In this document: one piece after another, positions 20,675-32,537 of the stretch
How the letters are laid out: the number at the start of each line of letters is the position of its first letter
Numbering within the stretch: position 1 is the stretch's first letter
Origin: Schistocerca nitens
Taxonomy: Eukaryota > Arthropoda > Insecta > Orthoptera > Acrididae
Direction: 5' to 3'
Assembly (NCBI RefSeq): GCF_023898315.1
Contig: NC_064619.1
Location: 345,164,650 to 345,228,649, forward strand
Length of the DNA stretch: 64,000 bases
Notes under the pieces: generated by a model
Told to the model about the DNA's origin: nothing
The model's database searches: none
The model's input: the letters and a program-made list of their open reading frames with translations, nothing else
Translations under genes and position numbers: made by a program

Positions 20675-21270
20675 CATCTACACTTTACATTTACACATCG
20701 CAAGCCACAGTAAAGTGCCAGACGGAGGATATAGTGAACCAATATTCTTGATTTTCGTTCTTACTCCATTCCACTGAGCGAGAGAAAAATGAGCATGTTC
20801 CTCTGTACGTGCCCTAATCCCTATCTTATTGTCATCATTCCTACGCGACATATACCGTGGTGACAGTATTATGGTCGCACAGTTATCTTTGAATACAATT
20901 TCTCTAAATTTATCCATCACGTTTTCGCGGGAACTACGTCTTTCTCCCAAGGATTCCTATTTATACTGCCGAGTATTTCTGTTACCCTTTCGCATAGGCT
21001 GTACCGACTTGTTAGGCCTACAACTCAAGCAACAAAGAATTCGTTCGACCCCTACTTGATACGACTCTAAACAATGGAGCCAAAGAACTGGTCACACAAG
21101 TGTCTTAAGGGCGAATTCCTGTACAGCTGACTTAGAGTTTCCTGTGACCTCTTCCTGCATATCTGTCATTCATTTTCCTTTCATAATAGTAATTTTACGC
21201 ATCGTCCCATTTGACCTGACTTTTTAGTATTATTCTTAAATACTTATACGATGTGACGTGCTCAAGATAT
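20675..21270 (-). mobile_element. LINE 3' fragment (TACATC-ended family)
   Basis: Terminal TACATCTACACTTTACATTT at the left is followed by decayed minus-strand coding. The clearest piece is at 21195-21270, EYLEHVTSYKYLRIILKSQV, the post-RT block found in Jockey/CR1-like LINEs. It is 5'-truncated and non-functional. Confidence 0.6.
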
Positions 21271-21274
21271 TCAC

Positions 21275-21865
21275 CGGTAATGCGTGGTAACCACAGGCAG
21301 CACTGCCTATAGTGTCTACTTCTACGTAACACGTGGGAATGAGAAGACATTTTGGCCCATAACTCAACAGATTTTGGTTTCCGGGCGTATGATTGTAGAA
21401 AATTTCCTTCTCGTTTTCTACCTACTGTAGAAATGTGTGACACTATTTCTTATTCGAAATCTAAAAATCCCAGACGTGGCAACAAACATGTTCCTTCTTC
21501 CATCCTATATACCTCACGTAATGAGCAGGAGGCCAAATCTAGAGGTACACAGGCGCATACACTGCAGCATCGACAATCATTCTTCCGATGACCCATCCGC
21601 GAATGGAGTAGGAAGGGGGAAAATGATTATGGAACATCACGTAAACTGCACCACACTTCGTACTGCAGCTGCACAATGTTGTCGGATTGTTTCACTTTGC
21701 AGTAGGTATTGTCTTCCATCTACACTATTGTTTGGAAAAAATGAAACACCAAGACTGAGATCTATGATCGCAGTGAAATTTATTCCACCGATTAGGGATA
21801 CGACACATCACAAACGATTAGCGTTACAGATCTTTACATGCACTGTGACTGTGGAAATTCAGTAC
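21275..21865. repeat. Right arm of the ~580-bp inverted duplication
   Basis: Inverted counterpart of 18775-19345. It contains GGTAACCACAGGCAGCACTG and CACGTAATGAGCAG, and then the terminal-repeat-like CTACACTATTGTTTGGAAAA and the Tc1-like tail up to CTGTGGAAATTC. Divergence of the arms by eye is roughly 10-15%, so the event is not recent. Confidence 0.75.
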
Positions 21866-24119
21866 TCAGTAGTAGTGGATGATGTAACGAGCTAAGAGGA
21901 AAGCTAGCAAACTCACTGACTTCACTAGTGACATTAATTCTACAGATAGATCGGTTACACGTGTTGCGACGGTTGGACTCAACCTGACACCGAAGTGTGA
22001 AGATTTTTTATTTGTTTTTATCCCATGCTTACTTTGTTCCTGCACGTTCACTTTAAGCACAGACAAATACTGATTGGTGTCCAACCACTCACTGGCAGGG
22101 GAATCATTTAGGGCGGTGACACTCTACCACTCTGGGAAGCAAGAAAGAAGGATTTGTCCATAACGTTGTTGAAGAAATAATCTCAGTCATCGCACCAGTT
22201 TATTTACCTATGGTGAAATAAAATCTAAATTAGTAGAACTGCATTTCATTACATTTAGTAACCGACTAAATTTTCTTCTTTAAATATTAGAGAACTAGGA
22301 ATGGTCTAATTAACACTTTATATCACGATGTCCACAGACTTAATGAACAATCTTTTACATTTTCCAGACATGCGACTGGGACATAATGAATTTGATGGTT
22401 ACTTAATTAATATTATTAACTATAACTCAGATTAATTTGCTAAATTGCAAACAAACAGACTACTTAAAATAATTAAATAGTTTGCAGCCTTTGTAATCAA
22501 TAACAATAAAAGAAGGATGAGATGCACAAACTGCAGAGGTGTAAAGTTGATCCGTTATAACCTCCTTTCATGCGCAATAGTGTTTTCTACTTCTGAACTA
22601 TCACAAATTGATTATAAATACCCATTAGAAGAGCTGTTAATAGAACAACAGGAGAACTAACTTCCGTCAAATCACGGCATAAAAACATTCTATAAAATCT
22701 GTGAGTCACTTTTCTAGATATAGTTGTTGACAGTTCTGAGAGAAATGGATAATTAGCAGCTGGTGTATACACACATAGTTTAGTGCATTTCATTTGCCAC
22801 ACAATCGTTAGTGTTTTAGTGGCTCTGATGGCATATGACGTTCAAATATATTGTGGACAAAGATTACATCCTTAACGCCAGCTGGGGCATCCATGGTGGT
22901 TGTGCAATATAGTAGGCAAGGTTGAACCAGGGGTGTTCCAGCATTGATTCTCATTAATGGGCATCAGCTAGTCTCTGAAACTCAGTCTAGAGAGAAGTCC
23001 AGTCGAAATCTTCCACCACACCTTCATCGCTAGTATCTCTCTGAGCAGGAATTTAAATGGTCATACAAGGAGTATAAATGAAGTAAATTTCTTTCCTCCC
23101 ACTGGTATTAATAAAATTCAACATGACACGCTCCGACACGTCATAGGTTACCTTGAGTTCAACTTACCGAACTGTTTCGTAGTATATAGTTTTTTGTCAA
23201 CAGCCTTTTTTCTTTTTAAAAGTGTTCTACAGGAACATTTATTTTCGCCTACGTTTCTTCCCAGAATCACGACATACACAAAATTCCTTCCACGTGCAAC
23301 GTTTCCTTACTCTCGGACAGAAGTCGTCAATCGTGTTCTGTCAGTGCCCAATGCCCGTTATTGAACAACGATCGTTTAACCTTCCTTTCTTTCGGTAACT
23401 GCGCCTCTAATAGTTATGATATAAGCATCCTTTCGTACTCAAACTGTGTCTCTCTCGCGGATTTTAACTATGTGATGCAACAGCTACTGCATTATCAAAC
23501 TATAAGCAAAACGAAAGGAAATATGAGAGACGCGGAATAAATGGAAGATAGATCATCTTTGCACTAACAGTGCTTGGTGACTACGAATTATTGGACGTTT
23601 TTGTGGGTCTACATTTTCAACTTCACTGGAAGTAAGTACATGGTCGTGAGGATATTTTAGAGAGCGGAATTTAGATTTCTTGAGCTGACTTTAGACGAGC
23701 TAGTAGAACTCCACTTGTAACTCGGCAGAAGGACACGCTGTAACCCCATTCACTTCAATTCCTAGCTAGGAGTTTGGCTGTGATGTCACAGTGACGTCTC
23801 AAGTCTATCAAAATTAATGGAAAGGGAGGAATGTGAACACGCCAGCTATGGACTGTTAATGTCACAATGTTCTCCTAAGACACTATTAATAACGTTACAG
23901 GGCTATCCTAAGCGAACTACAACAAAAGACCATTATGAATGTACTATTCTAGATGGAATATGCAATCTGATATCAACGTCGAATATTCAAGTTGTGTTCT
24001 TTGAGATTTCAATAAGATCATGCATTTACCTTAACTATTTCTGAGAGCGAATCTTCTGACTATTCCTGGCTACCGTATATCAGAACAGTTACCGTAACTT
24101 TAGCGACGCTCAGTGTAAC
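21866..24119. other. Unassigned AT-rich interval
   Basis: About 2.2 kb. Frames of 71-75 codons were inspected and carry no family motif. No SINE, LINE or inverted repeat recognised. Confidence 0.35.
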
Positions 24120-24340
24120 AGCGTCGCCACCGTCGCTGCTAATCGCCGGTGGACGGCCGTCTTCTGCAGCTGCTAGAGGCGCTCAGGCGCACGTGCGGAC
24201 GCCCCTCCGTCCTAGTCCATCCATTGCGGGCTCCAGATGATATCTCCACCTACTGCTTGCTCTCCGCCGCTCTGCTCACCACCTCGCAGCTACGACGGAC
24301 CACCACCAAAGCCGCCCAGTGTCTAGAAGCCAGTTTATTT
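24120..24340. other. GC-rich block
   Basis: A short GC-rich stretch (GGACGGCCGTCTTCTGCAGC, GCGCACGTGCGGACGCCCCT) just left of the Tc1-like element. The frame across it has no recognised domain. It could be an unclassified repeat or a regulatory island. Confidence 0.3.
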
Positions 24341-24370
24341 CCTGCCCCATGTGCGTATGTTTTATCTATA

Positions 24371-25771
24371 CTAATGGCCATTAAAATTGCTACACCAAAA
24401 GAAATGCAGATCATAAACGGGTATTCATTGGACAAATGCATTATACCAGAACTGGCATGTGATTACATTTTCACTCAATTTGGGTGCATAGATCCTGATA
24501 TATATGTACCCAGAACAATCACCTCTGGCCGTAATAACGGCCTTGATACGCCTCAGGATTGAGTCAAACAGAGCTTGGATGGCGTGTACAGGCACAGCTG
24601 TCCATGCAGCTTCAACAAGATACCACACTTCATCAAGAGTAGTGACTGGCGTATTGTGACGAGCCAGTTGCTCGGTCACCATTGAACAGACTTTTCCAAT
24701 TGGTGAGAGATCTGGAGAATGTGCTGGCCAGGGCAGCAGTCGAACAATTTCTGTATCCAGAAAGGCCCGTACAGGCCTGCAACATGCGGTCGTGCATTAT
24801 CCTGCTGAAATGTAGGATTTCGAAGGGATCGAGTGAAGGGTAGAGCCACGGGTCGTAACACATCTGAAATGTAACGCCCACTGTTCAAAGTGCCGTCAAT
24901 GCGAACAAGAGGTGACCGAGACGTGTAACCAATGGCACCCCATACCATCACGCCGGGTGATATGTCAGTATGGCGATGACGTATACACGCTTCCAATGTG
25001 CGTTCACCACGATGTCGCCAAACACGGATGCGACCATCATGATATTGTAAACAGAACCTGGATTCATCCGAAAAAATGACGTTTTGCCATTCGTGCACCT
25101 TGGTTCGTCGTTGAGTACACCGTCGCAGGCGCTCCTGTCTGTGATGCAGCGTCAAGGGTAACCGCAGGATGGTCTCCGAGCTGATAGTCCATGCTGCTGC
25201 AAACGTCGTCGAACTGTTCGTGCAGATGGTTGTTGTCTTGCAAACGTCCCCATCTGTTGACTCAGGGATCGAGACGTGGCTGCACGATCCGTTACAGCCA
25301 TGCGGATAAGATGCCTGTCATCTCGACTGCTAGTGATACGAGGCCGTTGGGATCCAGCACGGCGTTCCGTATTAGCCTCTGAACCCACCGATTCCACATT
25401 CTGCTAACAGTCATTGGATCTCGACCAACGCGAGCAGCAATGTCGCGATACGATAAACCGCAATCGTGATAGGCTACAATCCGACCTTTATTAAAGTCGG
25501 AAACGTGATGGTACGCATTTCTCCTCCTTACACGAGGCATCACAACAACGTTTCACCAGGCAACGCCGGTCAACTACTCTTTGTGTATGAGAAATCGGTT
25601 GGAAACTTTCCTCATGTCAGCACGTTGTAGGTGTCGCTACCAGCGCCAACCTTGTGTGAATGCTCTGAAAAGCTAATCATTTGCATATCACAGCATCTTC
25701 TTCCTGTAGGTTAAATTTCGCGTTTGTAGCACGTCATCCTTATGGTGTAACAATTTTAATGGCCAGTAGTG
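24371..25771 (-). mobile_element. Tc1-like DNA transposon, family 1, copy 2
   Basis: Both ends are present (CTAATGGCCATTAAAATTGC at left; inward CACTACTGGCCATTAAAATT from the right), and TA flanks both sides (24369-24370, 25772-25773). The 1401-bp length is typical for Tc1 elements. It is the better-preserved partner of 151-1514. Confidence 0.93.
24425..25543 (-). pseudogene. Tc1-like transposase (DD34E family), frameshifted
   Basis: It starts MMPRVRRRNAYHHVSDFNKG at 25543 with an HTH. The frame changes near 25380 (DDRHLIRMAVTDRAATSRSL..) and again near 25150 to NVIFSDESRFCL (first Asp) and FQQDNARPHVAG (second Asp). A further shift near 24770 puts the third-acid region SPDLSPI out of frame. 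The acidic residue itself is GGA (Gly) here, whereas copy 1 has GAA (Glu). The C-terminus runs MVTEQLARHNTPVTTLDEVW. The family stop after ARGDCSGY is lost, so the frame runs on to 24425. By the comparison of both copies the family spacing is 34 residues, standard for Tc1. Confidence 0.85.
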
Positions 25772-26716
25772 TATGACAGCACTTCTTTTTCTTATGGGGG
25801 ACTAGGCAATGTATGGGAATTATTGCACACATTCCGATGTAATTCATATCTTGTACATGCGTATCTGGCAGGTAATTTTGGTTGTGTCGAAGAATGTTGC
25901 TTTTGGCATACTGTATGACCAGACAGCGAGGAACTGCTGGCAGCCAGAGGTATTAAAAACACATAGATCTTGATGGTAATGTGCACTCATAAGATGGCTG
26001 AATGGATGGAACTCGAAGCAGTAAGACAAGGAGTAAACTGAATTGACAGAATTATATGAGATATTCTACATCCTTTAGCTTCTAACCTCACTGATGCTTC
26101 ATGCATAACTTCTAGCGTCATTGCTATGGTTGGAATGACCCAAAACAGCGCTTCATATTTTACTAAACGCTCGAATATAAGACAACTGAAATTGATGATC
26201 AGTACTGAAATAAAACACAATATGTAGCCGATGCATACTAGCGAGATATGAGTGGAATACTGTATATTTAGGGCTGTTGCACCAAATACACTATCATACA
26301 GTAAAAATCAAAAATCACACTACACTGCAATTTCACAAAATTTTATGACAAAATTGGAGATTCTGTTATCGATACAAGGTGAGGAAAAGATATTAGCAAA
26401 ACCTCGCAGAGTGTTATCATCACTTTCAAAAGGCTTTCTTACGTAAAGAAAACTGTCTGATACGAAATAATGGGGCATAAAAATTTCATGTTTTACAAAT
26501 CTCACCAAGAAGTGGTGCGGATGAATCTCGCAACCCAAACAAAGAGTAAGTGCACAAAATATATAATATAGACTACCGAATGAATTTTCGAATGAAAGGG
26601 AAATAAAAGGGGCGTATTTCAGGCGAATAAACATTTTTCCCATCAGTCTTCTCGCTGATTTGATACGGCCCATCATGACTTCCTTTCCTAGCCCAACCCC
26701 TTCATTTCGAGTAACA
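25772..26716. other. Unassigned interval
   Basis: Nothing recognised. A 118-codon minus-strand frame at 26320-26676 has no motif, and its hydrophobic middle could arise by chance in AT-rich DNA. Confidence 0.35.
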
Positions 26717-26914
26717 AATGGTTCAAATGGCTCTGAGCACTATGGGACTCAACTGCTGTGGTCATCAGTCCCCTAGAACGTAGATCTACTTAAACCTAAC
26801 TAACCTAAGGACATCACACACATCCATGCCCGAGGCAGGATTCGAACCTGCGACCGTAGCGGTCACGCGGTTCCAGGCTGAAGCACCTAGAACCGCACGG
26901 CCACACCGGCCGGC
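26717..26914 (-). mobile_element. SINE (tRNA-Ser/Leu-type head)
   Basis: Head at the right (GCCGGTGTGGCCGTGCGGTT on the minus strand), B box GGTTCGAATCC and common tail at the left. It is flanked by a 12-bp duplication TTTCGAGTAACA (26705-26716, 26915-26926). Confidence 0.95.
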
Positions 26915-26989
26915 TTTCGAGTAACACCTCTAACCAACATTCTCTATTAGTTATTAGATATTTTCCAATCTCTGTCTTCCGCTACAATA

Positions 26990-29010
26990 TTTACCCTTTA
27001 AAATTCCGTCTAGTACCGTGTAAGTTATTTCCGAATGTCTTAAAACATGTTCTGTCATATGGTACCACCTTTTTGTCAGTGTTTTCTACATATTCCATGC
27101 AGATTCTTTAGTTTAAGTCTCTCAGTCCTTCATTTGTTAGTCTATTCAATTTTCAATATCCTTTTACAGTATCATAAGCTCATACGATCCGACTTTCTTT
27201 TCCAGTTTCCCCGAAATCCATGAGCCACTGTTCTCCAAAGATACACCCTGACTTCTTTTGCCCACGAAAGCTCTTTACCTGTGCTACTATGATTTCTGTG
27301 TCCTTATTGCTTCGTTCATCATATGTTCCTCTGCTTCTAAAGTAGATTTCCTTCACTTCGTTTAATTCGTGACACCCAGTTATGATAAACTTAACCGTAA
27401 TCTCATTTCTGCTCATCTCATTTCTTTTGTCTTTCTTCGGTTTACTCTACATTCGTAATGTATGCTCGTTATAATGTTCATTCCGTCCAATATTTCCTGC
27501 AATTCTTCCATGTTTTCACTGAGTCTAGCATTATCATCAGCGAATCTTATCAATGGTATCATTTCACCCAGAATTTTAAACTAATTTTTGAACGTTTTCT
27601 TTTGTTTTCTTCATTGTTCCTTCAAAATATAGATTGAACAGCACGAGCAAAAGACAGCGTCACTGTTTTCACCTTTTTTAATCTGGGCAATTGTTCTTGG
27701 TCTTCCATTCTTATCGTTGCCTGTGGGTTCGTGTATTGGCTATTGGTTCCTGTTCATATTGTATATTGTCCATCTTTCCCTGTAGCTTACCCCTATTTTC
27801 CGAAGAATTTAGAGTATCTTGCACCATTTTACATTGTCAATCGCTTTTTCTTGATCGACAAATCCTGTTAATGCCTACTGATTTCTCTTAAGTCTTTCTT
27901 CAGCTATCAGGCGCAAGTCGGAACTATCTGTCCGGTGTCTTTAACTTTCCCAAAACCAACCTGAACCTCACCTGAGATATTCTCAGTGTCCTTTCCACTC
28001 TTTTGAATACTATTCTTGTAAGTATCCTTGTTAAGCTAATTTTGCTGCAAGTCTCATATTTATCTTCACACCCTGTCTTTGGAGTTGTGTGGATGATATT
28101 CTTCCAAAAGGCTGATGATATAAGTCCGGTCTCCTAGATTCTACACACGAACTTGAATTGTTCGATTACCGCTTCTCCCAATGTTTATAGAAACTGAGAA
28201 GGAATATTATTTTACTTTTAATGTCACCGAAGGTTAGTCTGATTTTTTTTTATACTTTATCGAATCTGTGATTCCGAAGACCATTCCTTTTTCCATTTAT
28301 TCGCCTTTTCCTGCGGCCATTTTACCCTGGCGTCCATGCACTTACTATTTATTCGATTCGTAAGTGACTGATATTGCTACATTGCTGTGTACCTACCGCC
28401 TCTTGTTTTTGTACTTCCTTCTTGCGTCGTTCAGTTGGATTATCACTACTTTTGCTTTTTATTTAAGCGTTGGTGGTTCCTGACGACTCTCTTAACATTC
28501 AGTGAACTCTTCATCATAACTAACTTATGAACTGCGCCTGTATCTCCTTCTGCGTACGCCTTAAAATCCAGTATTACAGAATTTCTTTCTCACCCTGACG
28601 TAGTGATCTTCCCAAATCTCCATGCGTATTCTAAGTATACCCGTCCTGTTATGAATTTTGAACATTGTATTTGCTAGTGCTTCCGAAATTTCTTTTCCCT
28701 CTCTCATTCCTTCTAGGGAGTCCACATTCTCCCCTAATTATGTCTTCTAATCCGTCCCCTACTACAAGGTTTCACTCACCCATGATTATTAGTTTTTCAC
28801 ACCACTTTACACGATGGACTGCTCGATTGAAGTCCTCTTATACTTTTCCTGTCGCATGTTTTGCTTGTGACCTGGACATGTAAACCTGACCTTTTATTAT
28901 TGGCGGTGGTCTGCTGTCGATTATGATGAGAATCTATCACTGAACTGTCCACAGAAGCTCACACCTTGTTCCACCTTCCTACTCATAACGAATCCTATTC
29001 CTGTTACATC
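26990..29010 (-). pseudogene. RTE-C family LINE, old decayed copy
   Basis: Minus-strand fragments line up in order with the RTE-C copy at 56-59 kb. DVTGIGFVMSRKVEQGVSFC (about 28930-29010) corresponds to its GITGVGFVMNRKV endonuclease block. Then come the RIDSRPP..VYM block (28860-28920) and a FVDQEKAIDNVKWC-like RT block (27800-27880). TGCHELNEVKEIYF (27330-27385) corresponds to its GHEVNEVKEFCYLG. Stops and frameshifts are dense. It is older than the other RTE copies. Confidence 0.65.
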
Positions 29011-29012
29011 AT

Positions 29013-29690
29013 TTTCTACATCTATATCTACATCACGCTCCGAGATCCACCCAATGGTAGTGGCGGAGGGTACTTCTGGTGCCACTAAACAATCCCCCTT
29101 ACGATGTTCCACTTGCGAACGGGACGTGGGAAAAATTTTGGTAAGCCTGGTGGTATTGGCCCTAATTTCTCGAATTTTCTAGTCTTGATCATTGCACGAA
29201 ATGTATGTGGAAGGAAGTAATATGTTGTCCGGCTCGTCCTGAAAAGGAATCTCCCGAAATTTCAGTGGTAAACTCTTCTGTGTTGCACAACGCCTCTCTT
29301 GTAACGCCTGCCAAGGAAGTTCGTTGAGCATCTGGGTAATACTTTCGCGTCGACTAAACGATCCCGAGACGAAACATGTCGATCTTCGTTGGATGTTCTG
29401 CACCTCCTCTATAAGTCCTACCTAGTAAGGATCCCATACTAACGAAGAATCGGTTTTCAAGCGCCTTATAAGTCGCTTCCTTAGTGGGTGAGTTACAGTT
29501 CCTTAAGATTCTTTCTGTGAATCTCAGTATGAGATCTGCTTTACCTACAGTTTGTTTTATGTCGCTCAGTATGGCATCTGCTTTACCCACTGTTTGTTTT
29601 ATGTCGCTCTGGATAGTTACTCCTATATATCTAACGGCAGATACCGTTTCCAGCAGTTTGTCATAAACTGTATAGTTGTACAGTAGCAGC
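29013..29690 (-). pseudogene. Jockey/CR1-like LINE C-terminal fragment with internal duplication
   Basis: The left end has TCTACATCTATATCTACATC and GGCGGAGGGTACTTCTGG, the 3' end of the TACATC family. The minus-strand frame 29354-29590 plus its upstream part encodes KLLETVSAVRYIGVTIQSDI, a tandemly repeated QTVGKADAIL/QTVGKADLIL segment and RILRNCNSPTKEATYKAL. This is the conserved region after the RT core. It ends decayed near GRTYRGG. Confidence 0.65.
29534..29617. repeat. 42-bp in-frame tandem duplication
   Basis: Two units of 42 bp beginning ATCTGCTTTACCYAC at 29534 and 29576 add exactly 14 residues to the LINE frame. Differences between units are few. Confidence 0.85.
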
Positions 29691-29897
29691 TGCTGTTGAT
29701 ATTACTCTGCACTCGCATGACCAAAAATCCTTATCTTCTTTTCCATTTCGCATCACTGGCCCCCATTATATCTAGGCTGAGCCTTTCAGTTTCCCTTTTC
29801 AGATTCTATAGCTTCCCCTTCACATTCCAACGTCTGACATTTTACACTGTAACCCGTAGAATATTACCCTTTCATTTGTTATTAATTTTTTTCCTGT

Positions 29898-30021
29898 AAC
29901 TTCCTGGCAGATTAAAACTGTATTCCGGACCGAGACTCGAACACGAGACCTTTCCCCTTCGCGGGCAAGTGCCCGAGTTCGAGTGTTTCTCCGGCACACA
30001 GTTTTAATCTGCTAGGAAGTT
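29898..30021. repeat. 124-bp palindrome (MITE-like)
   Basis: Ends AACTTCCTGGCAGATTAAAA at 29898 and the inverse ending at 30021 pair almost perfectly. Pairing continues inward (CCGGACCGAGACTCGAACAC against GTTCGAGTGTTTCTCCGG). The interior resembles a reversed tRNA-like B-box (GACTCGAACACGAGACC). The neighbouring CATATCAGCGCACACTCC is part of the same known-looking repeat. Confidence 0.75.
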
Positions 30022-30065
30022 TCATATCAGCGCACACTCCACTGCAGAATGAAATTTTCATTCTG

Positions 30066-32115
30066 GAAGATTTTTCCTCTTGGTTACCTCCTCCTTCACA
30101 GTCCCCTTCTTTCGCCAATTATGAGACTATTTTTCAGTTACAGGCCACATGAACAGTGGATGTGCAACATGTGTCTTTCATTCAGTGGCTTTCATGAGAT
30201 CATGATCGAAACCGCTAGAAAGATTAACGACTGTGGCTTGGGCGCCGACCAGACAGAAAGATTTGTAGGCGTTTTCCCACGCTCTTACAGGCACACGCTG
30301 GGTTGGTCCCCCCTTTTCGCATCAGAAAATAGGATAAACAAACAGTCAAAGTACGACCACACACAGAACAAACTTTACATAAGTCACAGTCACCTGCCGC
30401 ACTCGACTTCACTCCCTTAGGCAAATGACAGCTAGGCCACAGGAAGGGGATCTGCATGCACAGTTAAGAAAGATAAAATTTCCAAAACTTGAGTACAGTG
30501 GAGCCCATCGTAGAAGGAATGAATGCTAACGAATTGAAGAAGAAGAATGGAGAGGCTTCCGTTATCTTCTAAATCCTCTTACCGTTGATCATTGCTGATT
30601 CCTTTACTTCTTCCTTATCCGCCCCTGAGGAAGTGGAACAAGGAACGAAGGTTACTCCTTTTACCGTAAGCCTTAGCTCACCAATGCTAAAGATTTTCAA
30701 TCAGAATTCAAGCAGTGTCTGGAATTGAATCCTGGACGAGAACGTTTTGTTCGGTTGTCAAAGGCGCTACCCCTACACATTTTCTTCTTCTTTGAGTGTT
30801 AGGTATTTACCTGTTAAGTCATCTTATTCAGTGCCTCTCTGTCGTGTGGTTACTTGCCATTTGACTTCCCCATATCGTTCTCAGTATCTATTGATCTTTT
30901 CCCTGTTAGTCGATGCTTCATTACCATTTTAGGCATTCTGTTCTTATTCCTTCTTGTGACACGATCTCTGCATTTATTCTCTGTTCATTTAAGTTTTAAG
31001 TCCTTAGTATGGCCAAAATGTCTGTTTAGTTAACGTACTTCTCTTCACGTTAGCAAAATTTTTGAGGACAGTGAACATTGTTGTAGAACTTCCTTTGCAG
31101 CCTAATGTCCCAAAAGACTGGGGACTAAGGAAATGGATTCCCAATGTGAAATAATTCGATGATGATTACAAGCACCAGAATTTGCCAGATAAAGAAAGGA
31201 AAGCTGAAAACATCGTCAAAACCGAGTACTCGGAGACGTTTTTAACGTATTTCTGAGGCAATATCCGTTGCCCCAGACCAAAATTAAAAAGAAGTGTTCA
31301 TTTCTGAGACACAGCAAATTCATGAAATTTCCTCGTCGACTGAATCTGAATGTGACGTCATCATCATGAGTTACTTTCCCTTCTTGTTTTACAAACATAA
31401 AAATGAACTGAAATAGTATTTTGGAGCATTTGACGTCTTCAGGAATGGGATGCAGGAACGCATAAAAAATACCACGTGCTTGGTTTCAGTTACCAATATG
31501 ACCCCATGGGCATCTCAAAGTTGGCAATAGAATTACAAGTTTCTGTCTGACGCAGACAGCGGTCATAAGGGATCTGGCAGACCCAATGGTGCGCGCCTGC
31601 TGAGCCACACCTCAGTCGGCTCCGTACCACGAGCGCCTTCTGCCGCCGCGATGTAGGATGGCCGGCAGCAGCCACACGGCCGACTCGCGCTCGGAGCCAC
31701 ATCGCTACGTGCTGCTACACAAATTCCGCGTAGTTGCAGCTCTGATACCATCATTGATGTTTTAGTTCAGAGGACATCTTCCTCGTTGATAGTGATACCT
31801 GGACTCTACTTCTTGCTGAGTCTTCATAAGCCTGGACAGATACAAGTAAATCTTTTATTTACTGTGTTAACTTTTTCGCTAATCATTTCTGCTCTTATCC
31901 ACGTTTCCATGCAGACATTTGCTGCACCACTCTACAGCCAAACTCTCCTCACCATTGTGTATGAAGTCGTACACAACATGATCAGTGTAAACAGATTCTA
32001 ATGACTGAGAATTTACATTAATGCGTCTCGATGACGCAAAATTTTAATATGCTAAGTGAAACCATGACCTGTGAATAATCCAGAAAGGCAGTGGCATTAT
32101 ATGTGACCTCATATT
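30066..32115. other. Unassigned interval including a GC-rich patch
   Basis: About 2 kb without a recognised gene. A GC-richer patch at about 31570-31730 gives overlapping Ala/Arg-rich frames on the minus strand that look compositional. Frames at 30049-30420 and 30224-30457 lack motifs. Confidence 0.35.
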
Positions 32116-32125
32116 CGCATTTCTA

Positions 32126-32527
32126 TGGGTTCAAATGGCTCTGAGCACTATGGGACTTAACATCTGTGGTCATCAGTCCCCTAGAACTTAGAACTACTTA
32201 AACCTAACTAACCTAAGGACATCACACACAACCATGCCCGAGGCAGGATTTGAACCTGCGACCGGTCACGCGGTTCCAGACTGAAGCGCCTAGAACCGCA
32301 CCGCCGGCCGAAGTGGCCGTGCGGTTAAAGGCGCTGCAGTCTGGAACCGCAAGACCGCTACGGTCGCAGGTTCGAATCCTGCCTTGGGCATGGATGTTTG
32401 TGATGTTCTTAGGTTAGTTAGGTTTAACTAGTTCTAAGTTCTAGGGGACTAATGACCTCAGCAGTTGAGTCCCATAGTGCTCAGAGCCATTTGAACCATT
32501 AGAACCGCACGGCCACACCAACCGGCA
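32126..32527 (-). mobile_element. SINE, outer copy, itself interrupted by a SINE
   Basis: Minus-strand SINE whose two parts (32126-32301 and 32511-32527) are separated by the inner SINE. Its own 10-bp duplication is CGCATTTCTA (32116-32125, 32528-32537). A few bases are missing between the B-box region and GGTCACGCGG. Confidence 0.92.
32302..32499 (+). mobile_element. SINE, inner copy nested in another SINE
   Basis: Plus-strand SINE with head CGCCGGCCGAAGTGGCCGTG and tail ending CAGAGCCATTTGAACCAT. It is flanked by an 11-bp duplication TAGAACCGCAC (32291-32301, 32500-32510) made from the head of the outer SINE. It carries the TTTAACTAGTTC subfamily mark. Confidence 0.95.
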
Positions 32528-32537
32528 CGCATTTCTA

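Noticed and set aside
26320..26676. 118-codon minus-strand frame with hydrophobic stretches
   Set aside because: No recognised family, and codon use follows the AT-rich background.
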